A stretch of 64,000 nucleotides of DNA from Nibribacter koreensis (GTDB lineage Bacteria; Bacteroidota; Bacteroidia; Cytophagales; Hymenobacteraceae), in NCBI RefSeq assembly GCF_039541795.1, contig NZ_BAABGX010000002.1, forward strand, positions 1,116,001 to 1,180,000. The letters run 5' to 3'. The position numbers were made by a program, and so were the translations under genes. Positions 25,123-34,307 of the stretch are shown here, one piece after another; the first letter of the stretch is position 1; the number at the start of each line of letters is the position of its first letter. The notes beneath the pieces were generated by a model. The model was not told the origin of the DNA, made no database searches, and worked only from the letters and a program-made list of their open reading frames with translations.

Positions 25123-26235
25123 TTATTTTACTTTAGCCACTGAGAAGACGTCGGCCACCACATTGTCTTCACCTACTTTGCGCGCGTCGGTGGGGCTGTC
25201 GAAGACCACGAGCAGATGGTTCTCGTCGAAAATGGCCAAGCCCTCGGCCTTGTCTCTGCCGGTGGTTTCGCCGCTTCCGTGAGGTACGTCAAAGAGATGC
25301 TCCAGGTCTTTCCTATGAACGATCTGTTCTTCGCCTGTGGTATGCAGCATGGCGTCTGGCCAGCGGTACACGGCAATCACTCCATCCAAATCCATGGTAG
25401 GACCGGCCAAGATGTAGAGGTCGTTGTTCTGGATCCTGAGTTCGCGTACGCCCTTGCCGCTGGCATGGATGAAATGCTTCTTGTAGGGTTTTCCCGTCTC
25501 CTTAAACGTGGCCAGTTGCAGCACGCCCTCGTCTTTGGTTTCCTCTAGTTTCAGTTCCAGGACCATGGCCCAGCCCCTTACCACCGGACCGCGCAAGCCC
25601 ACAAACACGCGGTTCTCATGCATGGCCAAGCCTTCAATGTCAAAGCCGTTGTCCTTGCCCGGTATCTTCAGGAAGTCTTTGATGTGCGGATCATCCTGAA
25701 TGGCGTCCATGAGTTGGTTGCTGTCCTTGTCACCTTTGAGTTGGGCGGCTCTAAGCATTTCGCCGGGGGTGTTTGGATCTGGGCATTCTTTGCAGAGACT
25801 AAACACGCCGTCTTGGTCTTTGGTCAAGGGAATGCGCGCCAGAATGTATCGGTTGGGGTCTGAAGACACTTTAGCCAGTCGTTTGATCTGCTTTTTAAAG
25901 GACTCTTCCTTGCGCGGCTTTTTGCGCTTTAAACTATGCGAGCCCACAATCCAGAGGTAGCCGCCAGACTCGCCCAGGCCTTCAATGTCCACCTCAGAGT
26001 TCTTGCCGTCGGGCAGGTCCAGGTACTCAGACAAGTCAAAATGAGTATGCTCGGCAAACGTATTCTCGCCGGTCTTCTTAAGGCGCTCCAAAGAGGTGCG
26101 CTCATCACAGCTTACCCAGAGGTAGTCGCCGGTGCGTAGCACGGTAGAGAGGCCGTCCCGCACGTGCTTGCCGTCTGCGTTAACGCTCTGCTTGGGGTCA
26201 AACTGAAGCTCAAGATGAAACGATTGGTTTTTCAT
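25123..26235 (-). CDS. DUF3616 domain-containing protein
   Basis: 370 residues, soluble, no signal peptide. The family signature regions are seen: LRTGDYLWVSCDERTSLERL, VDIEGLGESGGYLWIVGSHS, FDIEGLAMHENRVFVGLRGP and GETTGRDKAEGLAIFDENHL. The repeating strand pattern suggests a beta-propeller. The function of DUF3616 is not established to my knowledge. Transcribed alone between two PAL copies. Confidence 0.87.
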   Translation of the reverse strand: MKNQSFHLELQFDPKQSVNADGKHVRDGLSTVLRTGDYLWVSCDERTSLERLKKTGENTFAEHTHFDLSEYLDLPDGKNSEVDIEGLGESGGYLWIVGSHSLKRKKPRKEESFKKQIKRLAKVSSDPNRYILARIPLTKDQDGVFSLCKECPDPNTPGEMLRAAQLKGDKDSNQLMDAIQDDPHIKDFLKIPGKDNGFDIEGLAMHENRVFVGLRGPVVRGWAMVLELKLEETKDEGVLQLATFKETGKPYKKHFIHASGKGVRELRIQNNDLYILAGPTMDLDGVIAVYRWPDAMLHTTGEEQIVHRKDLEHLFDVPHGSGETTGRDKAEGLAIFDENHLLVVFDSPTDARKVGEDNVVADVFSVAKVK

Positions 26236-26282
26236 AGTGGTAGTAGGTACGGGAGAAGGGCTGATTTACAAATTGAAAGCTA

Positions 26283-26322
26283 GTCGTTTTTGGCCTGTTT
26301 TCTGGAAAACAGCCCGAAAACG
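26283..26322. repeat. PAL palindrome copy 12
   Basis: GTCGTTTTTGGCCTGTTTTC ... AACAGCCCGAAAACG. Tandem gap upstream of the DUF3616 gene, 1 nt from a separate terminator. Confidence 0.87.
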
Positions 26323-26323
26323 C

Positions 26324-26355
26324 AAAAAGGCAGCCTTTTCACAGACTGCCTTTTT
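26324..26355 (-). terminator. terminator of the lipoprotein gene
   Basis: AAAAAGGCAG ... CTGCCTTTTT perfect stem, 12-nt loop, T-tract on either strand, 19 nt from the stop at 26375. Confidence 0.82.
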
Positions 26356-26374
26356 GTAGAGGAAGATGTTGTGC

Positions 26375-27232
26375 TTATTGCATCAACGTGATTTTACGCT
26401 CTACGGTATTGAAAGGCCCGGGAATCACCTGGCCTTGCGCGTTGATCAACTCCAGTTTGAAGGTGTTCTCGCCCATGGGCAGGCCTTCTACCAGGTAGGG
26501 TAACCACTGGTCCAGGATGAACTCGTTGCCGTTGATGGTAGCGCGCACCTTGTTGCCGTCTTTGTTCAAGGTGGTGTTCACCAGATAGAAATCCAGCATC
26601 ACCTTTCTAGTATCGGCGCCTTTGTATTCGCCCTTAGGACGGCTATAGAACAAGTGCTGGGCGTTCTCGTCAAACTTGGTGGCGTTGGCAGGGGCATTGC
26701 CCACGTTGATAACGCGCAGGTCAAAAGCCTCTTTGTGCTTAATGCTCTCATGGTATGAACGCGACAAGAACGATAGCACTACGTGCTGACCCGGCTTGAT
26801 GGCTTTCTTGAAGCTTGGCTTGTAGTGCGCCGTGTAAGGCTCGTTGTCCACGATGTTGTGGATGTGCTGGCCTTCTTTGGAGTTGGCGTGCTCATGCGTG
26901 CCCGCGTCTGAGGTTTGTTGCGTGAGCTGGAAGTTTTCTACCTCATAGGTGAACTGCACAGAGTCGCCGGTCACCTTGGCGTTTTTCTCAGGCTGTTTCA
27001 ATTCCAGTTCAGCATCCGGAAAGTCAACCGAGTTGCTGTACGAGTACACTTTCAAACCGCCTTTCTCCATGGGCGTGCCCATGGTGCCGTTATGCTGCAC
27101 CGCAGAGGCTGTGTCATGCGCAACGGTGTGGTCTTCAGTGGTGGTGGTTTCAGTAGTGGTTTTTTTCTCGCTGCAGGCAGATGCCATGAGCATAGCCGCA
27201 ATGGCTACAAAAGACAAGTGTTTCTTTTTCAT
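26375..27232 (-). CDS. hypothetical lipoprotein
   Basis: 285 residues from ATG 27232. MKKKHLSFVAIAAMLMASAC ends at the lipidated Cys20, followed by a Thr/Glu-rich linker (EKKTTTETTTTEDHT). The body contains a His-rich stretch (HEHANSKEGQHIHNIVDN, YTAHYKPSFKKAIKPGQHVV) and a final beta-sandwich-like region with MGENTFKLELINAQGQVIPG. The His content might mean metal binding, but no known site is recognised. An in-frame extension to 27316 crosses the promoter and is rejected. Confidence 0.8.
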   Translation of the reverse strand: MKKKHLSFVAIAAMLMASACSEKKTTTETTTTEDHTVAHDTASAVQHNGTMGTPMEKGGLKVYSYSNSVDFPDAELELKQPEKNAKVTGDSVQFTYEVENFQLTQQTSDAGTHEHANSKEGQHIHNIVDNEPYTAHYKPSFKKAIKPGQHVVLSFLSRSYHESIKHKEAFDLRVINVGNAPANATKFDENAQHLFYSRPKGEYKGADTRKVMLDFYLVNTTLNKDGNKVRATINGNEFILDQWLPYLVEGLPMGENTFKLELINAQGQVIPGPFNTVERKITLMQ

Positions 27233-27268
27233 AGTACAATGGTTTTCGTATAACACGGGAGAATGTTT

Positions 27269-27276
27269 CAAAGATA
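27269..27276 (-). promoter_or_regulatory. -7 box TATCTTTG of the lipoprotein gene
   Basis: Minus-strand TATCTTTG 37 nt before the ATG. The divergent oxygenase gene has a weaker TATCTTGC on the plus strand at 27286-27293, so the two promoters overlap. Confidence 0.55.
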
Positions 27277-27336
27277 GAAATTTTGTATCTTGCCCAGCTA
27301 AAAACACCCTTTTCAAGAACCGTTTATTTACACCAT

Positions 27337-28311
27337 ATGAACGATAAATTATTAGAGGAAATACCCTCTTTAGATCTAGCCGATTTCACGTCTGGCGACC
27401 CTGCCAAGAAAGCTGCGTTTGTGAAAGCCATGGGCGATGCGCACCAGAACATAGGCTTTGTCGCCCTTAAAAACCACGGACTAAGCGATGAGTTGACGGC
27501 GAGTCTGTATGCGGCCATCAAAAAATTCTTCGCGTTGCCAGATGACGTGAAGCAGAAATATGAGATCCCGGGTCTTGCCGGTCAGCGCGGCTACGTGGGC
27601 AAAGGCAAAGAGCACGCCAAGGGCCGCAACACCGGCGACTTGAAAGAGTTCTACCACGTGGGCCAGGAAGTAACCGACAACGATCCTATCAAGGAAGAGT
27701 ACCCAGACAACGTTTGGCCAACAGAGGTACCTGAGTTCAAAGAAGTAGCTCTAGAGGCGTATCAGCGCCTGGAGGCTGCCGGCAAGCAAGTCTTGAAAGC
27801 CCTGGCTATCTACTTGGGTCTGTCTGAGGATTACTTTGATGCCAAAGTGCACAACGGCAATAGCATTCTACGCCCTATCCACTACTTTCCTATTGAAAAC
27901 CCAGACGCCGTACCGGCAGATGCCGTACGCGCCGCTGAGCACGGTGACATTAACCTAATCACTTTGTTGATGGGTGCCTCTGCTGACGGTTTGCAGGTAT
28001 TGCGCCGTGACGGCAAGTGGATTCCTATCACCGCCCTACCAGAGCAGGTGATTGTGAACGTAGGCGATATGCTGTCCCGTCATACCAACAACAAATTGAA
28101 GTCTACCATCCACCGCGTAGTGAACCCGCCGCGCGAGCTGATGAACACGTCTCGCTTCTCTATTCCGTTCTTCATGCACCCGCGTTCAGAAATGGACTTG
28201 ACCTGCCTGGAAGGCTGTATTGATGAGCAGAATCCTAAGCAGTTCCCAGACATCACCGCCGGTGATTTCTTGAATGAGCGCTTGGTAGAGCTTGGCCTGA
28301 AGAAGAAATAA
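27337..28311 (+). CDS. isopenicillin N synthase-like Fe(II)/2-oxoglutarate oxygenase
   Basis: 324-residue non-heme iron oxygenase. N-terminal DIOX_N region (DAHQNIGFVALKNHGLSDEL), iron triad His-x-Asp in AAEHGDINLITLLMG and the distal His in STIHRVVNPP, and the RxS co-substrate motif in SRFSIPFF. True isopenicillin N synthase is not implied; many such bacterial enzymes act on unknown small molecules. ATG 27337 was chosen over 27283, which lies in the promoter zone. Cytoplasmic. Confidence 0.9.
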   Translation: MNDKLLEEIPSLDLADFTSGDPAKKAAFVKAMGDAHQNIGFVALKNHGLSDELTASLYAAIKKFFALPDDVKQKYEIPGLAGQRGYVGKGKEHAKGRNTGDLKEFYHVGQEVTDNDPIKEEYPDNVWPTEVPEFKEVALEAYQRLEAAGKQVLKALAIYLGLSEDYFDAKVHNGNSILRPIHYFPIENPDAVPADAVRAAEHGDINLITLLMGASADGLQVLRRDGKWIPITALPEQVIVNVGDMLSRHTNNKLKSTIHRVVNPPRELMNTSRFSIPFFMHPRSEMDLTCLEGCIDEQNPKQFPDITAGDFLNERLVELGLKKK

Positions 28312-28332
28312 TTCAGTTTTTTTAGCAATTTA

Positions 28333-28363
28333 GAAAGGAGCCTTATGGGCTCCTTTCGTTTTT
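28333..28363 (+). terminator. terminator of the oxygenase gene
   Basis: GAAAGGAGCC ... GGCTCCTTTC with a TTAT loop, then CGTTTTT. Its T-tract is also the left arm of PAL copy 13. Confidence 0.85.
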
Positions 28364-28394
28364 ATGCCTATTTTTAGAAAATAGCCTAAAACCG
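28357..28394. repeat. PAL palindrome copy 13 (degenerate)
   Basis: CGTTTTTATGCCTA ... TAGCCTAAAACCG, partly merged with the preceding terminator. Tandem gap. Confidence 0.6.
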
Positions 28395-28412
28395 ATATTT
28401 AACTCTGCCCTA

Positions 28413-29588
28413 TTGCGCCCTCGTAATTACATCTTCTTGAAAGACGTGGCCTACCTGGCCATTACCGCGTATGGAGGGCCTCAGGCGCACATTGCCATGA
28501 TGATGCGGCTGTTAGTAGAGAAACGCAATTACATTGACGAGAAGGAGCTCATGGAGCTGAACGCCCTGTGCCAGATTCTGCCGGGGCCTTCCTCTACCCA
28601 GACCATTACGGCCATTGGTTTTAAAGTGGGGGGTCCCAATCTGGCATACCTTACGTTGCTGGTCTGGATTCTGCCCGCCGCCGTTATCATGACCGCCGCC
28701 GCCCTAGCCATCTCTATTCTAGGTGACCAAGGCGCCCCACTAGGCTTTACCAGGTTTATTCAGCCTATGGCGGTTGGGTTTGTGGCGTTCGCTGCCTGGA
28801 AAATAAGTTCTAAGGTGGTGCATACCAAGGGCGGCATCGTCATCATGGTCTTCTCCGCTATTCTGGCGTTTTTCTTCCGGTCACCGTGGGTGTTTCCTTT
28901 GCTTTTGTTGATTGGCGGAAGTCTGACTGCCCTGCGTTTTCAGAAACAGCCCATTCTCAAGAAAGAACCTATGCATGTAGAGTGGGCCAACTTTCTACTG
29001 TTCATTGGCGTTCTGGTGGCGGCCGCTTTGCTAGGTAGGTTCACTCAGTTTAAGGCAGTATTACTTTTTGAGAACTTCTACCGGAACGGCAGTTTGATTT
29101 TTGGCGGGGGCCAAGTCTTGATTCCGGTAATGTACACGGAGTTTGTGGAGTTCAAGGAGTACCTCACGTCTAAGGAGTTTCTTTCTGGCTTCGCCTTGGT
29201 GCAGGCCCTGCCCGGTCCCGTCTTCTCGGTTTGTACCTACATTGGCGTACTCTCCATGCGTGAATACGGTATCTGGGGCGAGTTGCTGGGCGCGTTTGTG
29301 GCTACGGTGGGCATCTTTCTACCCGGCACATTCTTAATCTTCTTTGTCATTAGGTTCTGGGAGGAGCTGCGCAAGTACCGTGTCATTCAAGCCTCCCTGG
29401 AAGGCATCAACGCTGTGGGTTCTGGCATGGTCTGCGCGGCCGCTATTATGCTTTATCATCCCATTGAGAACACGCCTTATAACTTTGGGTTGGTGGTGGT
29501 TACGTTTGCGCTCTTGCTCTGGACCAAGATTCCTTCGCCGCTGTTGATTCTCACCGGGTTGCTTGTGGGGTTTGTCTTCCCGGGGTAA
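28413..29588 (+). CDS. chrA: chromate transporter, CHR family
   Basis: 391-residue inner-membrane protein with two homologous halves, the long-chain CHR type. Conserved pieces: AYGGPQAHIAMM and NALCQILPGPSSTQTITAIG in the first half, GGGQVLIPVMYTEFVE and SGFALVQALPGPVFSVCTYI in the second. Family members export chromate, but some have other anion roles. The best start is TTG at 28413 (then RPRNYIFLKDVAYLA); I see no ATG at a better place. Lies between two PAL copies. Confidence 0.88.
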   Translation: MRPRNYIFLKDVAYLAITAYGGPQAHIAMMMRLLVEKRNYIDEKELMELNALCQILPGPSSTQTITAIGFKVGGPNLAYLTLLVWILPAAVIMTAAALAISILGDQGAPLGFTRFIQPMAVGFVAFAAWKISSKVVHTKGGIVIMVFSAILAFFFRSPWVFPLLLLIGGSLTALRFQKQPILKKEPMHVEWANFLLFIGVLVAAALLGRFTQFKAVLLFENFYRNGSLIFGGGQVLIPVMYTEFVEFKEYLTSKEFLSGFALVQALPGPVFSVCTYIGVLSMREYGIWGELLGAFVATVGIFLPGTFLIFFVIRFWEELRKYRVIQASLEGINAVGSGMVCAAAIMLYHPIENTPYNFGLVVVTFALLLWTKIPSPLLILTGLLVGFVFPG

Positions 29589-29591
29589 GCA

Positions 29592-29632
29592 TCCGTTTTT
29601 GGCCTGTTTTGGTGAAAATAAGCTAAAAACGA
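29592..29632. repeat. PAL palindrome copy 14
   Basis: TCCGTTTTTGGCCTG ... AAGCTAAAAACGA, imperfect right arm. 4 nt after the chrA stop, tandem gap. Confidence 0.78.
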
Positions 29633-29666
29633 AGCCTATGTTTCTGCTATTACTAAATCATTTTCT

Positions 29667-31076
29667 ATGCCTAAACTGAGGATAGTTGTAACACTTCTTA
29701 TTTGCATTGCTCCTACCTGTCTCTTTGCGCAAAGCCCCCGCATTAAATTCTCTTCCCAAGAGGTGAGAAGCGATATGGGGTATCTGCGATCCTCCTTAGA
29801 GGAAACTCATTTCAATTTATATGCTTATACCTCTAAACCAGAATTTGAGAAGAATTACAAGAGGATAATTAACTCACTTACCACAGATTCTCTCACGCTT
29901 TTGCAGGCCACCAATCTCTTCCAGAAAGTAGTGACCAAAGCGCAAACTGGCCATTGCGAGATTGATTTTCCGGCGTACTCTTATATTCTGTATGCGCAAA
30001 ACGGCGGCACTGTCTTTCCGCTGGAGATTGCGTTAGAAAACGGCAAGGCTTATGTGCGCAAGAACTTCTCAGGAAATAAGGCTATCCAAATAGGAACACA
30101 GGTTACCAGCATGAACGGCCAAAAAGTGGACAAGATACTGGCTCAGCTCTATCCGCATATATCTGCTGAACGCCTCTACTTTAAGAATGCCAAGCTGGAG
30201 TTCTGGTCTCTTCCGCGGCTGTATTGGCAGGTCTTCGGTGAGCAGGACTCATTTGAGGTCGCTTTTCTTCACGGCGGAAAGACAACTGCTCACACCCTAA
30301 GCGCCATCTCCATCATGGACTATGAAAACAACCGGCAAGGCGAAATTCTTCGTTCTGCCAGGAGCTTCAAGTTTTTAGGGAATACGGCTTATCTGCATCC
30401 TGGAGCCTTTAGCGGAGACCCTGCAACCGGCGAAGCCTCATTTAAGCATTTTGTAGACTCGGCGTTTGCAGCCATCAGACATCAAAAAGCCGATGTGCTA
30501 GTCATTGATTTGCGCAATAACGCAGGAGGCCATAACGCCTATAGTGACTACTTGATTTCTCACATTGCCACTAAACCGTTTAAATGGAATTCTTCTTTCC
30601 AACTCAAGCCCAGCACGCTTTTAAAGGACCAGATTAGGTTGCAAAAAGACACTTCAGACAATTACTCACAGGCCATCTTAACCCATGCTACCGGGCAAGT
30701 CTTTGACTATGCGACAGAAAGTTACCTACCGGCAATAGATGACAAGCGATTTAAGGGAAAGGTCTACGTCCTGATCAATCGGCAGACGTACTCTATGGCG
30801 GCGGTAACGGCGGCCCTTGTGCAAGACTACCAGTTTGCCATCCTTGTGGGCGAAGAGACCGGTGATCTGCCTACCCTCTACGCCTCGCAGTTTTCCTTCA
30901 ACTTGCCTGCAACAAGCGTTCAAGTGAAAGTCCCTAAAGGTTATATGGTACGTCCAAACAAAAGCCAAGCCTTGAAAGGCGTTCAACCGGACATTGTCAT
31001 CAAAGACCATTTGCTAGATGAAGAAGACGAAATTCTAAACGGCCTATTGAGCAGAATCACTCCCTCCAATAAGTAA
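29667..31076 (+). CDS. S41 family peptidase
   Basis: 469-residue exported C-terminal-processing-type protease relative. Signal peptide MPKLRIVVTLLICIAPTCLF with cleavage before QSP. Helical N-terminal region to residue ~110, a PDZ-like part (GTQVTSMNGQKVDKILAQL), then the S41 core: DVLVIDLRNNAGGHNAYSDY and the nucleophile Ser in NRQTYSMAAVTAALVQDY, with GEETGDLPT after it. Substrate unknown. Codon use is slightly more A/T-rich than in neighbours. Confidence 0.88.
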   Translation: MPKLRIVVTLLICIAPTCLFAQSPRIKFSSQEVRSDMGYLRSSLEETHFNLYAYTSKPEFEKNYKRIINSLTTDSLTLLQATNLFQKVVTKAQTGHCEIDFPAYSYILYAQNGGTVFPLEIALENGKAYVRKNFSGNKAIQIGTQVTSMNGQKVDKILAQLYPHISAERLYFKNAKLEFWSLPRLYWQVFGEQDSFEVAFLHGGKTTAHTLSAISIMDYENNRQGEILRSARSFKFLGNTAYLHPGAFSGDPATGEASFKHFVDSAFAAIRHQKADVLVIDLRNNAGGHNAYSDYLISHIATKPFKWNSSFQLKPSTLLKDQIRLQKDTSDNYSQAILTHATGQVFDYATESYLPAIDDKRFKGKVYVLINRQTYSMAAVTAALVQDYQFAILVGEETGDLPTLYASQFSFNLPATSVQVKVPKGYMVRPNKSQALKGVQPDIVIKDHLLDEEDEILNGLLSRITPSNK

Positions 31077-31105
31077 ACCTCTACTAGAAGCTGAACTTGT
31101 CAAGG

Positions 31106-31144
31106 CCGTTTTTGGCTTGTTTTGAAGAAAACAGCCAAAAAACG
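31106..31144. repeat. PAL palindrome copy 15
   Basis: CCGTTTTTGGCTTG ... CAGCCAAAAAACG, one extra A in the right arm. Convergent gap, directly beside a separate terminator. Confidence 0.82.
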
Positions 31145-31145
31145 A

Positions 31146-31183
31146 AAGAGCCGGCAAAGTTTACGCTTTGCCGGCTCTTCTTT
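31146..31183. terminator. terminator hairpin
   Basis: AAGAGCCGGCAAAG ... CTTTGCCGGCTCTT, short loop, followed by CTTTT on the plus strand. Serves the S41 gene and possibly the convergent rfbA operon. Confidence 0.88.
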
Positions 31184-31199
31184 TATTTAATTCCAGGTT

Positions 31200-32063
31200 C
31201 TAGTGCTTCAAGATGCTGAGCAGGTAGTCACCGTAACCGCTCTTGCGCAACGGCTCTGCTACGCGCTGCAGTTGCTCTGCGTTGATGAAACCCATGCGGT
31301 AGGCAACTTCCTCAATGGCCCCAATCTTCAAGCCTTGACGCTCTTCAATCACCTGTACAAACGTGGCAGCCTGCATTAAAGATTGAATGGTGCCTGTGTC
31401 AAGCCAAGCCGTTCCTCTATCCAGGATGCCTACCTTCAGTTTCCCTTGGCGCAGGTACTCCTTGTTCACGTCTGTGATTTCATACTCACCGCGCGGGCTG
31501 GGTTGTAGGTTTTTGGCTATTTCTACTACATTATTGTCATAGAAATAAAGCCCTGGCACTGCGTAATTAGATTTTGGCTGAGTAGGCTTTTCCTCTATAG
31601 ACAAGGCTTTTTTGTTCTCATCAAACTCTACCACCCCGTAACGCTCTGGGTCATGTACATGGTAGGCAAACACTACCCCGCCCTCTGGGTCATTATTGGA
31701 CTGCAGCAATTGGCTCATGCCAGAACCGTAGAAGATGTTGTCTCCCAGCACCAATGCTACTTTGTCTTGCCCAATAAACTCCTCGCCAATGACAAACGCC
31801 TGCGCGAGGCCATTAGGTACTTCTTGTTTGGCATAGCTGAAACTACAACCTATCTGACTGCCGTCCCCTAGCAGGCGCTCAAACATGGGCAGGTCATGCG
31901 GGGTGGAGATGATGAGAATATCCTTGATGCCTGCCAACATTAATGTAGACAGCGGATAATAGATCATGGGTTTGTCATACACGGGCATCAACTGCTTGCT
32001 TACCGCTAAGGTCAATGGGTGCAATCTGGTGCCTGAGCCACCGGCTAAGATTATTCCTTTCAT
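31200..32063 (-). CDS. rfbA: glucose-1-phosphate thymidylyltransferase
   Basis: Makes dTDP-glucose from dTTP and glucose-1-phosphate. 287 residues, normal size. N-terminal nucleotide-binding GGSGTRLHPLTLAVSKQLMP with PVYDKPMIYYPLSTLMLAGI, then LGDNIFYGSGMSQLL and IEEKPTQPKSNYAVPGLYFY. Last gene of a six-gene minus-strand unit; it begins 6 nt after the WbpP-like epimerase gene. Feeds RfbB two genes upstream. Confidence 0.96.
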   Translation of the reverse strand: MKGIILAGGSGTRLHPLTLAVSKQLMPVYDKPMIYYPLSTLMLAGIKDILIISTPHDLPMFERLLGDGSQIGCSFSYAKQEVPNGLAQAFVIGEEFIGQDKVALVLGDNIFYGSGMSQLLQSNNDPEGGVVFAYHVHDPERYGVVEFDENKKALSIEEKPTQPKSNYAVPGLYFYDNNVVEIAKNLQPSPRGEYEITDVNKEYLRQGKLKVGILDRGTAWLDTGTIQSLMQAATFVQVIEERQGLKIGAIEEVAYRMGFINAEQLQRVAEPLRKSGYGDYLLSILKH

Positions 32064-32069
32064 GATATA

Positions 32070-33077
32070 TTATTTCTGATTGTAAATGAAATCCTGGTTG
32101 TCTTTAAACCAGGCCAAAGTCTTTTGTAATCCTTCCTGAATTCTGATCTGAGGATCATATCCCAGCAAACGCTTAGCTTTAGAAATATCAGCCAAGCTGT
32201 CTCTGATGTCACCGGCTCGTTCTGGGCCGTACTCTGGCGTGATGTCCACACCGGCTTCTTCTTTTAGAATATTGAACAGGTCATTCAGAGAGGTTCTGTC
32301 TCCTACCGCAATATTGTACACCTGATTGATAGCATCTGGATTCTCAACCAAAGCGGCTCTAATGTTGGCTTCCACGCAGTTCTCCACGAAGGTAAAGTCA
32401 CGGGTCTGACCGCCGTCACCGTTCATCCTAGGCGACTTGCCATTCATGACGGCGTCAATGAACAAAGGAATCACAGCCGCATAGGCACCATTCGGATCTT
32501 GCCTTGGCCCGAAGATGTTGAAGTACCGCAGTCCTATGATTTCCATGCCGTAGGTCTTGCCAAACACATCGGCGTACAGTTCATTGGCGTATTTGGTCAC
32601 GGCGTAGGGAGAAAGCGGCTTGCCAATCACATCCTCTACTTTGGGCAGTGACTTGCTGTCGCCATAGGTGGAGGAAGACGCTGCGTACACAAAACGCTTC
32701 ACGTTCTGCTCTTTGGTGGCCATGAGCATGTTCACAAAACCACCTACGTTCACCTCATTGGAGGTTACCGGATCTTTCACGCTCCTTGGCACGGAACCCA
32801 AGGCCGCCTGGTGCAATACTACGTCCATCCCCTCGCAGGCTTTCATGCAATCCTCCAAGTTCCGGATGTCCCCTTCTAGGACTTCCAGCCGCTCATTGCC
32901 TTCAAATGCTCTTAGGTTCTTGTGGAATCCGTTGGAGTAGTTGTCCAGTACCCGCACTTTTTTAGCATTGTACTTCAAGAGGTATTCCACCAGATTAGAG
33001 CCAATGAAACCCGCGCCGCCGGTTACTAGAAAAGAAGTCTGCTCCAAAGAGCCTGTATGAAAAGGATGATTATACAC
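32070..33077 (-). CDS. UDP-N-acetylglucosamine 4-epimerase-like SDR (WbpP/TviC type)
   Basis: 335-residue extended short-chain dehydrogenase. GTG start at 33077. NAD site TGGAGFIGSNLVEYLL, catalytic Ser/Tyr/Lys in ASSSTYGDSK and SPYAVTKYANELY, GLRYFNIFGPRQDPNGAYAA. The N-terminal extension and the active-site pattern resemble WbpP, which interconverts UDP-GlcNAc and UDP-GalNAc or their uronic acids. With the TviB-like dehydrogenase it could supply UDP-GalNAcA. The gap before it holds a perfect PAL palindrome. Confidence 0.9.
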   Translation of the reverse strand: MYNHPFHTGSLEQTSFLVTGGAGFIGSNLVEYLLKYNAKKVRVLDNYSNGFHKNLRAFEGNERLEVLEGDIRNLEDCMKACEGMDVVLHQAALGSVPRSVKDPVTSNEVNVGGFVNMLMATKEQNVKRFVYAASSSTYGDSKSLPKVEDVIGKPLSPYAVTKYANELYADVFGKTYGMEIIGLRYFNIFGPRQDPNGAYAAVIPLFIDAVMNGKSPRMNGDGGQTRDFTFVENCVEANIRAALVENPDAINQVYNIAVGDRTSLNDLFNILKEEAGVDITPEYGPERAGDIRDSLADISKAKRLLGYDPQIRIQEGLQKTLAWFKDNQDFIYNQK

Positions 33078-33192
33078 GGTATTGAATTAGGAATTAAAAA
33101 TTAGGAGTTGACTGTCTATCCTTAATTCTGTTGAGGAATTACCTTTTATCATGACGGTAAGAGAAAATCCTTCTAACATTTAATAAATAAAA

Positions 33193-33238
33193 CTTCCGTT
33201 TTTGGCCTGTTTTCATGAAAACAGGCCAAAAACGGAAG
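33193..33238. repeat. PAL palindrome copy 16 (perfect 46-nt palindrome)
   Basis: CTTCCGTTTTTGGCCTG and on to an exact 46-nt self-complementary sequence centred on TTTTCATGAAAA. Splits the nucleotide-sugar operon between rfbB and the WbpP-like gene. Confidence 0.95.
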
Positions 33239-33246
33239 CACTGGGA

Positions 33247-34293
33247 TTAGCGGTTGTACTGCTCTTGGTAATAGGCTTGGTAATTACCGGAGGTGACGTT
33301 GGTCAGCCATTCTTCATTCTGCAGATACCAATCCACGGTTTTCTCCAGACCTTCTTCAAAGGTCACAGATGGTGCCCAGCCTAGCTCATTCATGATTTTT
33401 GAAGAGTCAATTGCGTAGCGAAGATCATGGCCGGCTCTGTCTGTTACAAACGTGATAAGCCCACGCGAAGTACCTGGCTCACGATGCAGTTTCTGGTCCA
33501 TGATGTCACAGAGCAAATGAATGAGGTCAATGTTCCGCCATTCGTTCACACCGCCAATATTATAGGTTTCGCCTACCACGCCTTTATGGAACACGTCATC
33601 AATGGCACGGGCATGGTCAATCACATACAACCAATCTCTTATGTTCTCGCCCTTGCCATACACCGGCACCGGCTTCATATTTTTGATGTTGTTGAGTGCC
33701 AACGGAATCAGTTTCTCAGGAAAGTGATTAGGACCGTAGTTATTGGAGCAGTTAGAGATTTTCACCGGCAGACCATAGGTATGGTAATAGGCTCTCACAA
33801 AATGGTCTGAGCTGGCTTTTGAGGCTGAATACGGCGACCTAGGATCATATTTGGTCTCTTCCGTAAACATGCCTTCCTCGCCTAAAGAGCCATATACCTC
33901 ATCTGTAGAAATATGGTAAAAGGTTTTGTTGCTGAAATCAGACTTCCACAGCTCTTTGGCGGCATGCAATAAGTTACAGGTACCGTTTACGTTTGTGCGC
34001 ACAAAGGCCATGGGATCTGTAATAGACCGGTCCACGTGCGACTCGGCGGCCAAGTGCATCACAGCATCAAACTGGTGTTCTTGAAACAGGCCGTTGATAT
34101 ACTCCTGATCGGTAATGTCACCTTTAATAAAGCTGTAGTTAGGAGCATTCTCAATATCTGTCAGATTTTGAAGGTTGCCCGCGTAGGTCAGCTTATCAAG
34201 GTTGAATATTTGGTAGTTGGGGTATTTATTGACGAATAGTCTCACTACGTGTGAGCCAATAAATCCCGCGCCTCCTGTAATTAATATTTTCAT
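33247..34293 (-). CDS. rfbB: dTDP-glucose 4,6-dehydratase
   Basis: Converts dTDP-glucose to dTDP-4-keto-6-deoxyglucose. 348 residues. NAD site TGGAGFIGSHVVRLFV, catalytic HISTDEVYGSLGEEG (Thr-Asp-Glu) and Tyr-Lys in SPYSASKASSDHFVRAYYHT, plus NCSNNYGPNHFPEKLIPL. Starts 14 nt after galE. The usual partners rfbC and rfbD, needed for dTDP-rhamnose, are not in the window. Confidence 0.96.
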   Translation of the reverse strand: MKILITGGAGFIGSHVVRLFVNKYPNYQIFNLDKLTYAGNLQNLTDIENAPNYSFIKGDITDQEYINGLFQEHQFDAVMHLAAESHVDRSITDPMAFVRTNVNGTCNLLHAAKELWKSDFSNKTFYHISTDEVYGSLGEEGMFTEETKYDPRSPYSASKASSDHFVRAYYHTYGLPVKISNCSNNYGPNHFPEKLIPLALNNIKNMKPVPVYGKGENIRDWLYVIDHARAIDDVFHKGVVGETYNIGGVNEWRNIDLIHLLCDIMDQKLHREPGTSRGLITFVTDRAGHDLRYAIDSSKIMNELGWAPSVTFEEGLEKTVDWYLQNEEWLTNVTSGNYQAYYQEQYNR

Positions 34294-34307
34294 TCCTTCT
34301 TAGATAA